This document shows positions 47,132-59,479 of a stretch of 64,000 bases of DNA, piece after piece; the stretch's first letter is position 1; each line of letters opens with the position of its first letter. Origin of the DNA: Notamacropus eugenii (taxonomy: Eukaryota > Chordata > Mammalia > Diprotodontia > Macropodidae). The notes below the pieces were generated by a model. That model had not been told where the DNA came from, ran no database searches, and was given only the letters and a program-made list of their open reading frames with translations. The DNA lies in NCBI RefSeq assembly GCF_028372415.1, contig NC_092875.1, positions 31,886,817 through 31,950,816 on the forward strand. Reading direction: 5' to 3'. The translations under genes and the position numbers were made by a program.

Positions 47132-48944
47132 ATCTCTCCATCTACCCAAATGCTGAGAAAAGATTCAATAGTTGTAAATATTTTCTTTCCATGTAGTAAT
47201 GTAAACAGTTCAGCTTTAGAGAGTCTTTTATGATTTTTCTTTCCTGTTTCCCTTTCATGCTTCTCTTGATTCTTATCTTGGGAAGTCAAATTTTCTGTAC
47301 AGATCTGGTCTTATCCTCAATATGAATGATTGAAAGTCCTCTATATCATTGAATGACCATTTATTCCCTTGAAGTATTATACTCAGATTTGCTGGGTAGG
47401 TGATTCTCAGTTTCACTCCCAGTTCTGAAATATCCCATTCCAAGCCCTTTGATCTCTTAATGTTGAAGCTGCCAGATCCTGTGTTATCCTGATTGTATTT
47501 CCACAGTACTCAAATTGTTTCTTTCTAGCTGTTTGCAGTATTTTCTCCTTGACCTGGGAACTCTGAAATTTGGCCACAATATTCCTAGGAGTTTCTCTGT
47601 TCAGGTCTCTTTCAGGAGGTGATCAGTGGATTCTTTCAATATTCATTTTGCCCTCTGATTCTAGAACATCAGGGTAGTTTTCCTTGATAATTTCATGGAA
47701 GATAATGTCTAGGCTCTTTTTTGATCATGGCTTTCAGGTAGTCCCATAATTTTTGAATTGTTTCTCCTGGATCTATTTTCCAGGTCAGTTGTTTTTCCAA
47801 TGAGATGTTTCACATTATCTTCTATTTTTTCAAATTTTTAGTTTTGTTTACTAACTGCATGGTTTGACTCATAGTCATTCACTTCTCTGAACTCAATTCT
47901 CTCTTTCAACAAAAAGCTTTCAATGAATTTTTGAACCTTTTCCTCTATTTGGCTAATTCTGCTTTTTAAAACCTTCTTCTCCTCATTGGCTTTTTGGAAC
48001 TCTTTTCCCAATTAAGTTAGCCTCTTTTTAAAGCTGTTATTTTCCTCAGCATTTTTTTGGTTCTCCTTTAGTAAGCTGCTAACTTGTTTTTTAAGGTCTT
48101 CTATTGCCTGAGCCCAATTTAAGTTCATTTTGGAGGCCCTGGAGGCAGAGGGCTTGACTTCCTCTGACAGTATGCCTTGTTCTTTCTCATCCAAAAGGAT
48201 GGGGGGAGACACCTGTTCCCCAAGAAAGTAACCTTCTATGGTCTTATTTTTTATGCCTTTTTTGGGCATTTTCCCAGCCAGCTACTTGGCTTCTGAGTTT
48301 CCTCTCCACAACCACCTCTCCTCCAGTTCTGCCAAGCCAGCACTAGGGACTGAGATTCAGATGAGCTGCTCCAAAGCCTCAGGGACTTTTGGCAGGGGCA
48401 GGGCTGTTATTCGGTGTGAGATTAAGATCAGTTACTCAGGTGGGGGCAGGGCCACCACACAGGGCTCGGTTTCCCTCAGGGGCTTTATGAGGAGACCTTC
48501 AACAATGGATGCAGGCTACTGCCTGCTTTGGGAGCCCCTGTCCCTTGCTGCCTCTACTGCTGTCACCTGAGGAAGCCCGAGTTATGGGGACACCCTTCTC
48601 CCTTCTCAGCCAGCCAAAAAAACCCTCTCACTGACCTTTGGTGCCTGTGGGTTGAGGGATCTTTGCTGCCACTGGAGATTCTGTTCCTGAAGCCTACTGG
48701 GATCTGCTCCTCTTGGTGCCTCGTGGCCAAGGCTGGACTGGGCTCTGCTCCATGTCTGGTGGGGCAGACCTTTCCCGTTGTTCTTTCAGGTCACCCTAGG
48801 ATAGAAATCTCCTCCACTTCATTGTTCTGTGGCTTCTGTTGCTCTAGAATTTGTTGAGAGTTCTTCTTTACAGGTATTTTATGGGCTGTGGGGTAAGAGC
48901 TAGCATATGTGCATCTTTCTACTCTGCCATCTTGGCTCTGAATC

Positions 48945-49616
48945 ATCCTTTCCCATTTTTTAGGTGAAATCATCCCATTCACATTCAAAGTTATAACTAC
49001 TATTTGTGTATTTCCATCCATCCTGTTTTTCCTTACTATGTCCTTAGTCTCTCTTTTTACCTTACCTTTGTCTAATTTACTTTTAACCACTACTTCCATA
49101 TTCCACACCCTTTTAAAGAATCTCTCCCTTATCCACTCTGCTAACACTCATTCTCCTTGTTCTACCCACTCCTCTAAGGGTCCCTCCCTTTCCTTTTCCC
49201 TCAATGCTCCTAAGTTTTAATCTATACACCCTTATAATACACCATGGTTCCTCAACTTCTTGTTTCTTCTTAAATTTGGAAGGCTTTTATACCCTTCTAG
49301 GTGTATCTGTCATCTTTTTAACTCATATTTGATGAGATTAGGTATCCAGTACTACCAGCCCTATATCCTAACCTGATTCCTCTGTTATCAGTCTTCCTCA
49401 TGTGCCTCATTTGCATGAGATAATCTCTCTTTTTACCTTTTACTATACAATTGTGCTTTTTAGAATCACCACATTATACTCAGCTCATTCCCAGTCTTTC
49501 ATTACTAATTCTTAATTACCAATTACTAATTCTTAAGAATATGGTTTACATTTCTTAGTATAGAAACTAGACAGTTTGATTTTATTGAATCCCTTGCAAT
49601 TGTTCTTTAGTGTTTA
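48945..49616 (-). mobile_element. Old L1, ORF1-ORF2 junction region
   Basis: The minus strand encodes VVITLNVNGMISPKKW near 48960-49010. This matches the L1 ORF2 N-terminus. Further 5' is degenerate inter-ORF sequence up to 49616. It continues at 51156 after an RTE insertion. Confidence 0.7.
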
Positions 49617-49638
49617 CCTTATTTCTTCTGGATCTTCT
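49617..49638. repeat. Target duplication of RTE copy 2, left
   Basis: The 22 bases from CCTTATTTCT to GGATCTTCT recur at 51134-51155 with one mismatch. Confidence 0.9.
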
Positions 49639-51133
49639 TCAGGATCCTTCACCTGGAAGATGATCATATACCTGAGAGCCAGTGTGGCTTCAGAAAAGGC
49701 CAAGGAACAGTCAATATGGTGTTTGCTACCCAATAACTCCAAGAGAAATGGCAGGAGCAGAACAGAGGTTTCTACACGTTTGTAGATCTGGCCAAGGCCT
49801 TTGACACTGTTAGTCATGAGGGTTTATGGAAAATTATGTTAAAATTTGGTTTTCCAGAAAAGTTCATCAGCATTGTACTTCAGTTTCATGATGGCATGTT
49901 TACCCAGGTTCTGGAAGAGGGCTCTCGTACCTTCCTAGTCACCAATGGAGTAAAGCAAGGCTATGTGCTTGCTCCTATGCTTCTTATCATGATGTTTTCA
50001 GCCACGTTATCAAATGCTTTCAATGAGAATGAACACAGCATCAAGATCAACTACTGTGCTGATGGTAAATTCTTCAATTTGAAGAGGCTACCCAAGACCT
50101 AAGTCAAGGGAGTGTTGGTGCATGATTTTCTGCTTGCAGATGATTGTGCTCTCAATGTAGCATCTGAAGCTGAGATGCAATAAGGTATGGATCAAATCTC
50201 TGCTACTTGTGCTAATTTTGGCCTAATAATTAACACCAAGAAAGCACAGGTGCTCCATCAGCCACCACCACACCATCCATATGTGGAACTATCAGTTACA
50301 GCAAATGGAGAAGTTTTGAATGCTGTGGAGAAGTTCACTGACCTTGGTAGTGTATTTTTTTGGCATGTACACATTGACAATGAGACTGGCACATGCATTT
50401 CCAGAGTTAAATCAGTGTTTGGGAGGTCCCAAAGAAAAGTTTGGGAGAGAAGCAGTATTAGACTGACTATCAAACTGAAGGTCTACAAGAGCCTTTGTGC
50501 TGACCTTAGTTTTGTATGCCTGTGAAATATGGACAATCTACCAGTGCCATGCCAGGAAACTGAATTGCTTCCATTTAAACTGTCTTAGCAAGATTCTCAA
50601 AATCACTTTGGAAGGATAAGGTACCAGACACTGAGGTCCTTGCTTAAACTTGACTGCCAGGCATTCAAATCATGCTTCAGAGAGCACAACTGCAAAGGGG
50701 TGACCATGTTGTTCGAATGCAAAAGGTATGCTTGCCAAAATTTTGTGGAGAAATCATGTGGAGTAGGTGATCACATGGTGGTCAGAAGAAGTGATATAAG
50801 GATACTCTCAAAGTCCCTCTCAAGAACTTTGGATTTGATTGTGCAACATGAAGACACTGGCACAGGACCATTCAGCATGGTGTGCCCACATCAGAAAAGG
50901 TGCTGTGTTCTATGAGTAAAGCAGAATTGAAACAGCACAAAGGAAACATAGGATGCACAAATTTGGAGCAACCACTCCAACTGTTCTCACAGACTACTTG
51001 TGCCCAATCTGTGGTAGAGTATCCTGCACTCATATTGGTCTGATCAGCCACAGGCATACACACTGAAACTTCACTTTATCATTGTGATGTCATTTTGGTC
51101 CTCTTCAAGAATGAAGGACAACAACCACTACCA
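49639..51133 (+). mobile_element. RTE-clade retrotransposon, copy 2, 5'-truncated
   Basis: It begins inside the reverse transcriptase (ILHLEDDHIPESQCGFRKGQ after small frame adjustments) and runs to the RTE 3' end AAGGACAACAACCAC. Recognisable parts are the LAKAFDTV motif, the NGVKQGYVLAPM motif, a C-terminal region with FTDLGSVF, and the degenerate zinc-finger tail near 51000. Stops and frameshifts break it. The exact 5' truncation and the 22-bp duplication show insertion by target-primed reverse transcription into the old L1. Confidence 0.92.
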
Positions 51134-51155
51134 CCTTATTTCTCCTGGATCTTCT
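51134..51155. repeat. Target duplication of RTE copy 2, right
   Basis: Matches 49617-49638 at 21 of 22 positions. Confidence 0.9.
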
Positions 51156-52430
51156 ATGTCAAATTTTCCATTAATTTCTGCTCTTTTTTAGAAAAAATAA
51201 CCCAAAAGCCTCTCAGTTCATTGAATGTCCACTTCTTTTTTTTATTCAAGATTATACTTAACTTTTCTGGGTAAGATATTTTTGGGTACAACCCCAGTTC
51301 TTTTGCTTTCTGATATATAGTATTATAAGACTTGTGGTTTTTTAGTGTAGCAGCTGCTAGGTCTTTTGTAATTCTACTTGTTGCTCCACAGTATTTGATT
51401 TTTTTTCTTATTGCTTGTAATATTTTCTCCTTAACCTGGGGTTTTTGAAATTTGGCTATTATATTCCTATAGGTGTCCATTCTTGGATCTCTTTCAGATG
51501 GCAATTGGTGGATTTTTTCTTTTTCTACTTTCCCCTCTTTTAAAACTTTAGGGAAATTTTCTTTAATTATTTCTTGTAATATTGTATCAAGATTCTCTTT
51601 TTGCTCATAGCTTTCCAGTCTGATAATTCTTATGTTTTCTCTTCTTGATCTGTTCTCCAGATCAGTTGTTTATCTTATGAGATGTTTCACATTCTCTTCT
51701 ATTTTTTTCATTCTTTTTATTTTATTTTTTCTTGGTATCTTATAATGTCATTCATGTCCCCTTGTCCAACTCTAGTTTTCAAGAAATTGTTTTCTTCCTT
51801 AAGATTCTGGATCTCTTTTTCCAATTGATTGACTTTATTTTCATAATTTTCTTGGTTTTCTTGGGTTGTTCTTTTTTTCTAATTTTTTCAGTCTCTTGTT
51901 TGATTTCTAAAGTAATTTTTTATTTCTTTTTGGGCATGTTATCCATGAATCTTTGGGGGTAGGGGAGGTTTGTTTGTTTCTGATGTTTTGTTTTTGCTTC
52001 AGCATTTTCCTCTGAAAATGAACCGAGATTTCCTCTATCCCCATAGTAATTGTCTATGGTTGGATTCTTTCTCCTTTGCTTACTCTTTTTTTTATTATTC
52101 TTAATAACTTGATATCATAATCATCTCTAGTTGCAGGGTATGTGGAGATTGTGCCTCTGGACTCAGGTTCTTCTTACTGTTATTTTCTGAGCTTTGTCCA
52201 TGGCCCAATGACTGCACTATATCCCCCGTCAAGCCACAGCTAGGGCTCCCAGTCACACTATGGTGGGAATGCCCTAAAGATCCTCTAGTGACTGTAACCT
52301 TTAGTTCTCCTGTCTGACCTGGAATTGAAACCAGTAATTCAAGTCTCTTATAAGTGCCCATAGCCAGCACCTCGCTGCTTCTGCATTCACTTGGTACATG
52401 CTGGTTCCTTCTCACTTTCAGTGACAGTGC
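51156..52430 (-). mobile_element. Old L1, ORF1 and 5' UTR
   Basis: On the minus strand 51504-51154 encodes the C-terminal domain of L1 ORF1 (SERDPRMDTYRNIIAKFQK, KDLAAATLKNHKSYNTIY, KARELGL-like KAKELGLYPKISYPEKLS). The coiled-coil part lies at about 51960-51510 and is degenerate. 52415-52100 is likely 5' UTR. This L1 continues at 49616-48945 and 45312-44640. Confidence 0.78.
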
Positions 52431-55110
52431 AGGACTTCAAAGACTCCATTCACTATTGGCACATGGAATGTGCATATACTTATAGGCAACACGAAATCAA
52501 TTTGACATGAAAGACAAACAGCTCTTGTTGTGAGAGAACTAGACATATATTACATCCAAATCACAGCCCTAAATGAAACAAGACTAGCAAATGAAGACCA
52601 GCTTACTAAGTTCAGAGCTGGATACATGTTTTTTCTGGAGTGGCTGCAGTGAAGGGGAGTTGACGTAGGTTTTGCAATCAAAATTAATCTAGTTAACAAG
52701 TTTTTATGCCTATCAAAAGGAGTGAATGGCAGACTCATGACAATGCAATTACCACTTGCAGGAAAAAGTCATGCCACCATTATCTGTGCCTAGGCTTCCA
52801 CCATGATAACCCTTGATAAGACCAAAGAAAAGCATGAAGAACTGGAGACCCTTATCATCAATGTGCCAAAAGAGGACAAGCTTATAATTCTGAGAGACTT
52901 AATGCTAGAATAGGCTCAGACTACCAGACATGTCAGGAAATCCTTGGGAGGAATGGAGCTGGAAGGAGCAACAGCAATGGTCACTTACTACTGAAGATTT
53001 GTGCATCTCATGACCAACACTGTCTTCCATTTGCCTAAATACAATAAAACTTCATGGGTGTACCCTCACAGCAAACATCAGCATTTAATAAACTATGTGA
53101 TTGTAAGGAGAAGAAACAGATAGGATGTGTGAGTAATAAAGGCAATGTGAAGCAGAGTATGGTGGACTATGTAGACTTATCCTCTTCAAGCTCAACATTT
53201 GCATTGGACAAAAGCAGAACCCCCAAGGCAAAATGACTCCCAGAAGAATTAACGTCAACAGAATAGAGCACTTCTCTGAGACGTAACAGTTTGTTACTAA
53301 CTTGGAGGGAAAGTTGAGCCAACACACAGTTGGCAACAGTAGAGCAGAAATGGAATGGGCAGCTTTCAGACACTTGGTGGACAGCACTGCATTTGCTAAT
53401 CTGGGCCAGAACACTCACAAACACCAAGACTAGTCTGATGAAAATGATGGGGAAATTCAGAAGCTGCTAAAAGAAAAATGAGAACTCTACAGGATTTACC
53501 AGCAGAAGAGTTCATACATTTCTATGAAGGCAAAATTCAATTCCATCAAAAGTAAAGTACAAGTGAAGGTTAAAGACATGCAGAATTCTTAGCTCAGTAA
53601 GAAGGCAGATGAAATTCAGTTTTATGCTGATAGTAGCAATCCTAAGCACTTTTATAATTCCCTGAAGGTTATTTGTGGACCAAAGACTTACGGTGAGTCT
53701 CAACTACTCCATCAACAGTGAGTCACATTAATTAGTGATAAGGACATGATCCTTGAGAGATGGGCTGAATACTTCCATAGTGTTCTAAACAGACCATCAT
53801 AATCAATGCTGATGCCTTTGACCATATGCCTCAGGCTGAAGTCAACCCTTCCTTAGCTGAAGTTCCAGCTGAAGAAGAGGTTTTGAATGCCATTAGGCTC
53901 CTTTCATGTGGCAAAACACCTGATCCTGGTTCTATTCCAGTTAAGATTTACAAACTGGGTGGTCCATTACTCATACAAAAGCTGACTGAAGTTTTCTGGG
54001 TTGTATGGCAAGAGGAGATCATCTTCCAGGAGTTCAAAAATACCTGCATTGTCCATCTCTGTAAAGGTAAATGAAATAGATTGTCCTGTGACAATCATGC
54101 GGTGGGTGGGGGCTGACTTCTCTCTCTTAGCTATTGCTGGAAAGATTCTTGCCAGAGTCCTCCTCAGTAGGTTAATCCTCCACCTGGAAGATGGTCATCT
54201 ACCTGAGAGCTAGTGTGACTTCAGAAAGGGCTGAGGAATGGTTGCTGCCTTGCAACTACAGGACAAATGTCAAGAGCAGAACACAGGTCTGTATACAACA
54301 TTCGTAGATCTGACCAAAGTCTTTGATACAGTCAGGAGGGAGGGCTTGTGGAAAATTATGTTGGTTTGGTTACACAAAAAAATTTATCAGCACTGTATGT
54401 CAATTTCATGACTGCGTGCTTGCCTGGGTTCTAGATAATGGATGATACTGTCATTCTTTCCCAGTCACCAATGGAGTGAAACAAGGCTGTGTGCTTACTC
54501 CCATGATTTTTTAGCATGGTGTTTTCAGTCATGTTTTCAAATGCTTTCAATGAGGAAGAACATGGCATCAAGGTCAGCTAGTGTACTGATGTTAAATTAT
54601 TCAAGCTGAAAAGGCTACAAGCCAAGACCAAAGTGGAGAGAATGTTGGTACGTGTTTTTTTTTGTTTGTTTGTTTCAGTTGATTGTATACTCAAAGCAAC
54701 CTCTGAAGCTGAGATACAACAAAGTATACAATATTTATCTGCTGTTTGTGTTAATTTTGGTCTAACAATTAACAACAAGAAAACACAGGTGATCCACCAA
54801 CCAGCACCACACCACCCATAAGTGGAACCACCTGTTACAGCAAATAAGTAAGTTTTCAGTGCTGTGGATGTTTGCTTACCTTGGTGTGGTATACTTTCTA
54901 GGGATGTATACATTGATGATGAGGTTGATGTATGCATTGCCAGAGCTAGCTTAATGTTTGAGAGGCTCTGAATGAAAGCATGGGAGAGAAGAAGTATTGT
55001 ACAGAGCTATTGTGATGACTTCATTTCTGTATGTTTATAAAATCTGGACAATACAGTAACAGCATGCCAAGAAAGTGAATTGCTTCCATTTGAATTGTCT
55101 TAGGGAGATT
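52431..55110 (+). mobile_element. RTE-clade retrotransposon, copy 3, decayed
   Basis: Unlike copies 1 and 2 this one keeps the endonuclease start (near 52447: FTIGTWNVHI) and its next motif (ALNETRLANEDQL). The reverse transcriptase follows: QAEVNPSLAEVPAEEEVLNA, IRLLSCGKTPDPGSIPVKIY at 53826-54074, then degenerate palm motifs to about 54600. The 3' end is missing from about 55110. Many stops and indels make it the most decayed of the three. Confidence 0.85.
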
Positions 55111-55139
55111 TTTTAGGTCAATATGTAGTTGTATTAATT

Positions 55140-55398
55140 GTATTTTTTTTATTGTTTTTCAGTCATGTCCAATTCTTTGTGACCCCATGGACCATAGCAT
55201 ACCAGTATTATCCATGGAAAAGATACTGGAGTGGCTTACCACTACAATACTATCAGCATCCTAACTGACTTTTTAATTTACATGGAGGCAAACAAAGGTG
55301 AAATAACTTGCCCTGGGTCACACAGTTAGAAAAAATCTGAGACAAGACTGACTCCAGGCTTAGAACCCCATCTGCTCAACCACCTGGCTGCCTCCCGT
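55140..55398 (-). mobile_element. CORE-SINE, RTE/BovB-like 5' part on plus strand
   Basis: The plus strand reads TTTTTCAGTCATGTCCAATT, TTTGTGACCCCATGGACCAT, AAGATACTGGAGTGGCTTAC, TTGCCCTGGGTCACACAGTT, GACTGACTCCAGGCTTAGAA and a CACCTGGCTGCCTCC end. The right part is the antisense of the tRNA-derived head. Confidence 0.82.
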
Positions 55399-56389
55399 TA
55401 ATTGCAAAACTTTATTTTACTTATTGATTTTCTTCTTCTAGAATTGCATTAATGTTAATTTTTGTCCTTAGTTATGTAGTTATACCACTGACTTCAAACT
55501 TACAAATGGCACATCAATAAGGAGCCATACAGTTTCTATTAAAATACAATCTTTCTTGTGGATATTTGGCACTTTCCACATTCAGCGACTTATGACTTTT
55601 CTCAGAAGAAAGGGTGTAACTTGTAGATCCTGGAAGCTCTTTTTTCTGGAGTGCTCAAGATATTCTCCTAAGATAGTAGAGCTTTTTGATGGGCTTATTG
55701 TAGAATTCTTATAAATGGATACTATATCTATACATCTGTTTCTTGTCAACTGGATTGGAATCAGCCTCTAACCTGGCAATGGTTGGAACTGAACAGAGAA
55801 GGCTAGAGATAGAAGAGTCAGGACACAACAAGAAACTTAATTACAGAGTGATGAAAATGACACTTGCAAACAGAAGGCCTCCCTCTTGAGAAGGAGAATT
55901 TAATAGGCAGTGCTTTATATACATCAAAACCCACAATTAGGCTGGACCATGACATAATCATTCTCAGGTCTTGAGTTGCTGTTCCCACAGCAGGCGCATG
56001 TGTGGCATTCCTGGGTCCTGTGGGAACAGTCTCCAATTTGATTGTCTCACAGGAGGGTACAGAACTAGCAGGAACAGGAGTGAAGTCCCTGGTTCGGTTC
56101 ATCTGGCAGATACAAAACACAAGGATTGTGAGCATGTCAAGGGGGGGTGATAGACAGCTTTAGGCTGCATCACATTGTTTCTGAAGTCACCAGAAAATTG
56201 TGGGGGGTGGGGGGAGGGGGGAGGACAAATCCCTTAGTGAACACCTGGTTCTGGTGGTCAAAGCAACACTCTTTGCCAGAGGGTGAGATCATCCGGAGCA
56301 CAAAGGATTGTTGCTATGCCAAGCTTGGGGCAGAGCATGTTTGCTTAGCTCTAGGAGACAGGGTGCTCCAAAATATTTTGACAATATGC
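55399..56389. other. No gene recognised; possible minus-strand LTR
   Basis: On the minus strand GTATATAAAGCAC near 55912-55924 is a good TATA box, and the surrounding 55780-56130 has LTR-like composition. Termini could not be defined. A G-rich run is at 56200-56223. Confidence 0.4.
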
Positions 56390-56595
56390 ATACGTGTGTG
56401 TGTGTATACATATACACACACACACACATACACATGTGCAATAGACACATGCATGCATATGCACACACATTTGTATGCATGCATGTACATATATACATAT
56501 ACACATAGACAAACACATACACATATACTCACATATACACACATTCATATACTCATATATACACACATGTACACACATGTATACACACATATATA
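56390..56595. repeat. Compound TG/CA and CATA microsatellite
   Basis: GTGTGTGTGT passes into ACACACACAC and then CATATACACA-type units for about 200 bases. Frames read through it on both strands give Thr/His/Tyr or Val/Cys/Met-rich peptides that are artefacts. Confidence 0.92.
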
Positions 56596-56840
56596 ACTAA
56601 TTAGCATAGTGGATAGTGAACAGGCCTGGGAGTCAGACTTGAATTTAGATACTGCCTCAAACTCCTTATTATCTCTGTGACCAAGACAAGTCACTTAACT
56701 TCTGTGTCCCAGTTTCCTCATTTATAAAGTGAAGAAAATAGTTGCATATATCTCACAGAGTTATTGTAAGAAGCAAATGAGTTAGCATAAAGAAAGTGTT
56801 TTCCCACACACAAAACACTATATAAATGCTAGTTAATTAT
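56596..56840 (+). mobile_element. MIR/THER-type CORE-SINE
   Basis: The tRNA-like head is AGCATAGTGGATAGTGAACA, then GTGACCAAGACAAGTCACTT, CAGTTTCCTCATTTATAAAG, TCACAGAGTTATTGTAAGAA and the end AACACTATATAAATGCTAG. It is close to full length. Confidence 0.85.
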
Positions 56841-56929
56841 AGTTTTAGTAGTATTATTGCTATGTAGATGTTGAAAATTTGAAGGAGTCAAGGATCAGAG
56901 ATTAAACATCTGGTCACTCCCTGTACGTG

Positions 56930-57212
56930 GCAAATAAAATTCCAAGACACAAAGTTCCTGATATGAAAACCAGTTTATTAATATAGGTCAACAAATAATC
57001 GATAAATTGAAGTCAGTGGTCTCTCTGAGTGATCAAAAACACCAAGGCAGGATCTCAGGCTCATTTAAATTCAGGTCTGCCTTCCTGATGGCAAATTACT
57101 GGATCCTCCTTTGACAAGTGAATGGCCATTCTGAATGGAGAGCATTTAATGAGGAGGTGGACTGAGATTTCCCATTTCCTCCTCTTGGGGGAAGGAGTGT
57201 AAACTGAGTTTT
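56930..57212 (-). repeat. Repeat B, left copy (LTR-like), 3' of the PRPF3 pseudogene
   Basis: It aligns with 59480-59710: ATAATC.A.AAATTGA.G.CAGTG, TTACTGGA.CCTCC and the TGTAAACTGAG/TATAAACTGAC block. On the minus strand an AATAAA lies at about 56975. The homology stops abruptly at 57212, where PRPF3 3' UTR begins. In the other copies the repeat continues past this point. Confidence 0.72.
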
Positions 57213-59470
57213 TTTTAAAAAATAATTCTTAATCACATACACAGAAAAAAGAAGGCAGGCTGATGAGGGAACAGGGCAATTCTCCCTGAGTTCTTTGTGG
57301 TACAGTTTTAGGAAAGCTCTCTCATGCATGCACAAAGGCATGCATGCACACATAAACACACACCCAGGTTGAGGTGGAGGAATAAAGGGAAACTGGAGAC
57401 ATAAAGGTACTGGAGGAGAAAGGGTGAGGACTGCAGTCATCTGGGTTGGTGGACTCCGAAAGGGAATCTTTCAGTGCAAGGTCCCAGTAATGTTCAGCTC
57501 CAAGCTGTTTGAAATGCTCCCCGGCCATGTTCTCTGTAGGGCACTGCTTGAATTTCATTTCACCAAAACATCGATCTTTGGCTGTGCCCTCCCACACCAA
57601 TGCACACGTGTTGGTTTTTTTTTTTTCATGGAATCATCATCTCCCTTCAGGTTAGATATCTGTTCATCCTATTTTATCCAGTGCAGCATAAGATGCTTGA
57701 ATATTTTCTGTGCTTTAGGGCCCCCTTCTACCACAACTACATTGACATCCTTTGTGAAGCACCACCACCCCTGAAAGGTACAGCTGCCCAGCACTGGACT
57801 TAGTCTTGAACTTCTTGGCTGGGTGACTCAGATTTTGAACTCTATATACAGATATGTGTACCCCCTGGGAAGTGTCTTCCTTTAGCTTTTTAATTTTCTT
57901 GAACTTTCTCTCTTCTGCTGTTAGTTTTCGGGCAGCATTGGCTTCTTCATGTACTTTCTGTCTTTTTGCCATCTGGGCTCTGACGTGGGTTTCCACTTTT
58001 GTGGGGTCTTGAACAGCTTCTGTGCCTAATACTCTCATTAAGTTGTAAATTCTCACTTTGGGTTCATGATGAGGCATCAAACCCAGCCTCACTCTCTCCT
58101 ATAACTCCCTATGAGCTGTACTTTGCCTCCCAAGTTTCTCCTGTTCCTTCTTGGTGAGGTATACCTCCAGCATCACTGGCTTGTCAGTATTCACTGGAGG
58201 ATTTAGGTGTGCCAGATGCTCTACAAAATTTGTGATTCCAAAATAGTTCTCTTCCTTAGGAGTTTCCCCACTGGGATCAAATCCATTGGGAACAATGTAG
58301 GAGTCCCACCACTCGATAGCAGGAATCTCTTCTTTGAGTTCTTGTTTAGGGGCAATGAGTGTCAGCTGGCTTGAAGTGGGAATGCCAGTTTTTTTTTGGC
58401 TGCCTGTGAGATCTCTTTCTGCAGCTTCTTTAGCTGAGCCTTTGTCTGTAATCTCTGGGCAATCTTTTCAAATTTGCCTTTGTTGTGGAATTTAAAGGTA
58501 TGTCTCTGGCGCTGGGAAGGGCTGATGGAGATTGAAGAATCAAGAAATGTGTTGGATTCAATTTCTTCCAATAGTTTCTTTTTGAGCTTCTGTTTCAATT
58601 GTTCCTGCTTTACAGACTGAATGTTGGCCTTTAGCACTGGCATCCGGTGTGTCCACTCAGTCTCTTTGCCTGTAGCATCTACTGTTTGCCCTTGTTCATC
58701 CAGGATCAGAGGTGCAAGCTGTGTCTGATTCTTTAGCTCCACCTTTGGGGAAGCAATGCCAATAGCATGAAGCCTAAACAATCCAACCATGTTGGCATTA
58801 CCAGTAAGTCCTGGTTTCAGTGCCAGCTGAGCCTGACTTCGGGTTTCTAATTCAGCTGCTTTCTAGGCCTTTGCAATGGTGTCATTCATTAAGGTGTCAA
58901 CCTGAGATGGCTGAATAGTATTACCAATTACCACCCATTCTGATTGGGAGGAGGAAGCGATCTTTGGTTGAGGGGTGGGAGGGCTAATGGAGCCCAGCTG
59001 TTTTTTCCTTTCCTCAATCTGCTCAGTGACTGCCTCCATCACTTCTTCACGCCTGATGACTCCTTACATATCTCTGAGTCATCACTAAATGCCTCCTTCA
59101 GCTCCTGTTTTTGACTCTTGTCACCTCTAGACTTGGAATGTTTGGAACTATGGCGTTCTACTACCTCAAACAGTTTATCGATGAACTGAAGGGTGGAATC
59201 GTCAAGAAAGGGCTTCAAGTGATGAGCTGTTGTCTTCTTATCCATGCCCTTTCCTACACAATTTAATGCTGCCAGGACCACTGTAGGTTCTAAGAAACCC
59301 AACACCCTCTTCACTATCTTCTTGATCCATGGCTTCAGCTCATCCAGCTCCCTCTTGAACAGGCCATTCCATAGAAGAAAATCAAGACAATAAACACCCT
59401 GGGATACTCAACACAGCACCTAACAAACTTCAGCCACTGAGACTAACTTTTTGGTTTCTCCAGCTATAGT
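57213..59470 (-). pseudogene. PRPF3: PRPF3 processed pseudogene
   Basis: PRPF3 (Prp3) is a component of the U4/U6.U5 tri-snRNP. The minus strand begins at an ATG at 59367-59365. A one-base loss soon after shifts the frame; then [21 protein letters not shown] and [20 protein letters not shown] (PWI-like N-terminus) are seen at 59314-59039. About 35 codons found in the vertebrate protein are missing at about 59035. Later parts are [62 protein letters not shown] and near the end [14 protein letters not shown] and [15 protein letters not shown]. Stops are at 58865-58863, 58101-58099 and 57671-57669; a frameshift follows VVVLHK near 57760. No introns are present. The 3' UTR ends in a run of A (57213-57220). 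Confidence 0.93.
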
Positions 59471-59479
59471 ACAGTTCCT

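Larger units (their letters stand above)
45306..48944 (-). mobile_element. HAL1 (half-L1) element 3, itself interrupted
   Basis: The minus-strand 5' end at about 48940 reads CAGAGCCAAGATGGCAGAGT. ORF1 starts at 48269 (MPKKGIKNKTIEGYFLGEQ), followed by coiled coil, the RNA-binding domain (about 47850-47500), and a C-rich plus-strand 3' UTR to 46309. The 3' UTR is then interrupted by 45340-46305, and the A-rich tail resumes at 45306-45339. The 14-bp duplication given for the surrounding L1 shows that HAL1 inserted into that L1. ORF1 is broken by stops. Confidence 0.8.

Noticed and set aside
56147..56596. 149-codon frame and its minus-strand shadows
   Set aside because: They are translations of the microsatellite, rich in Thr/His/Tyr or Cys/Val.
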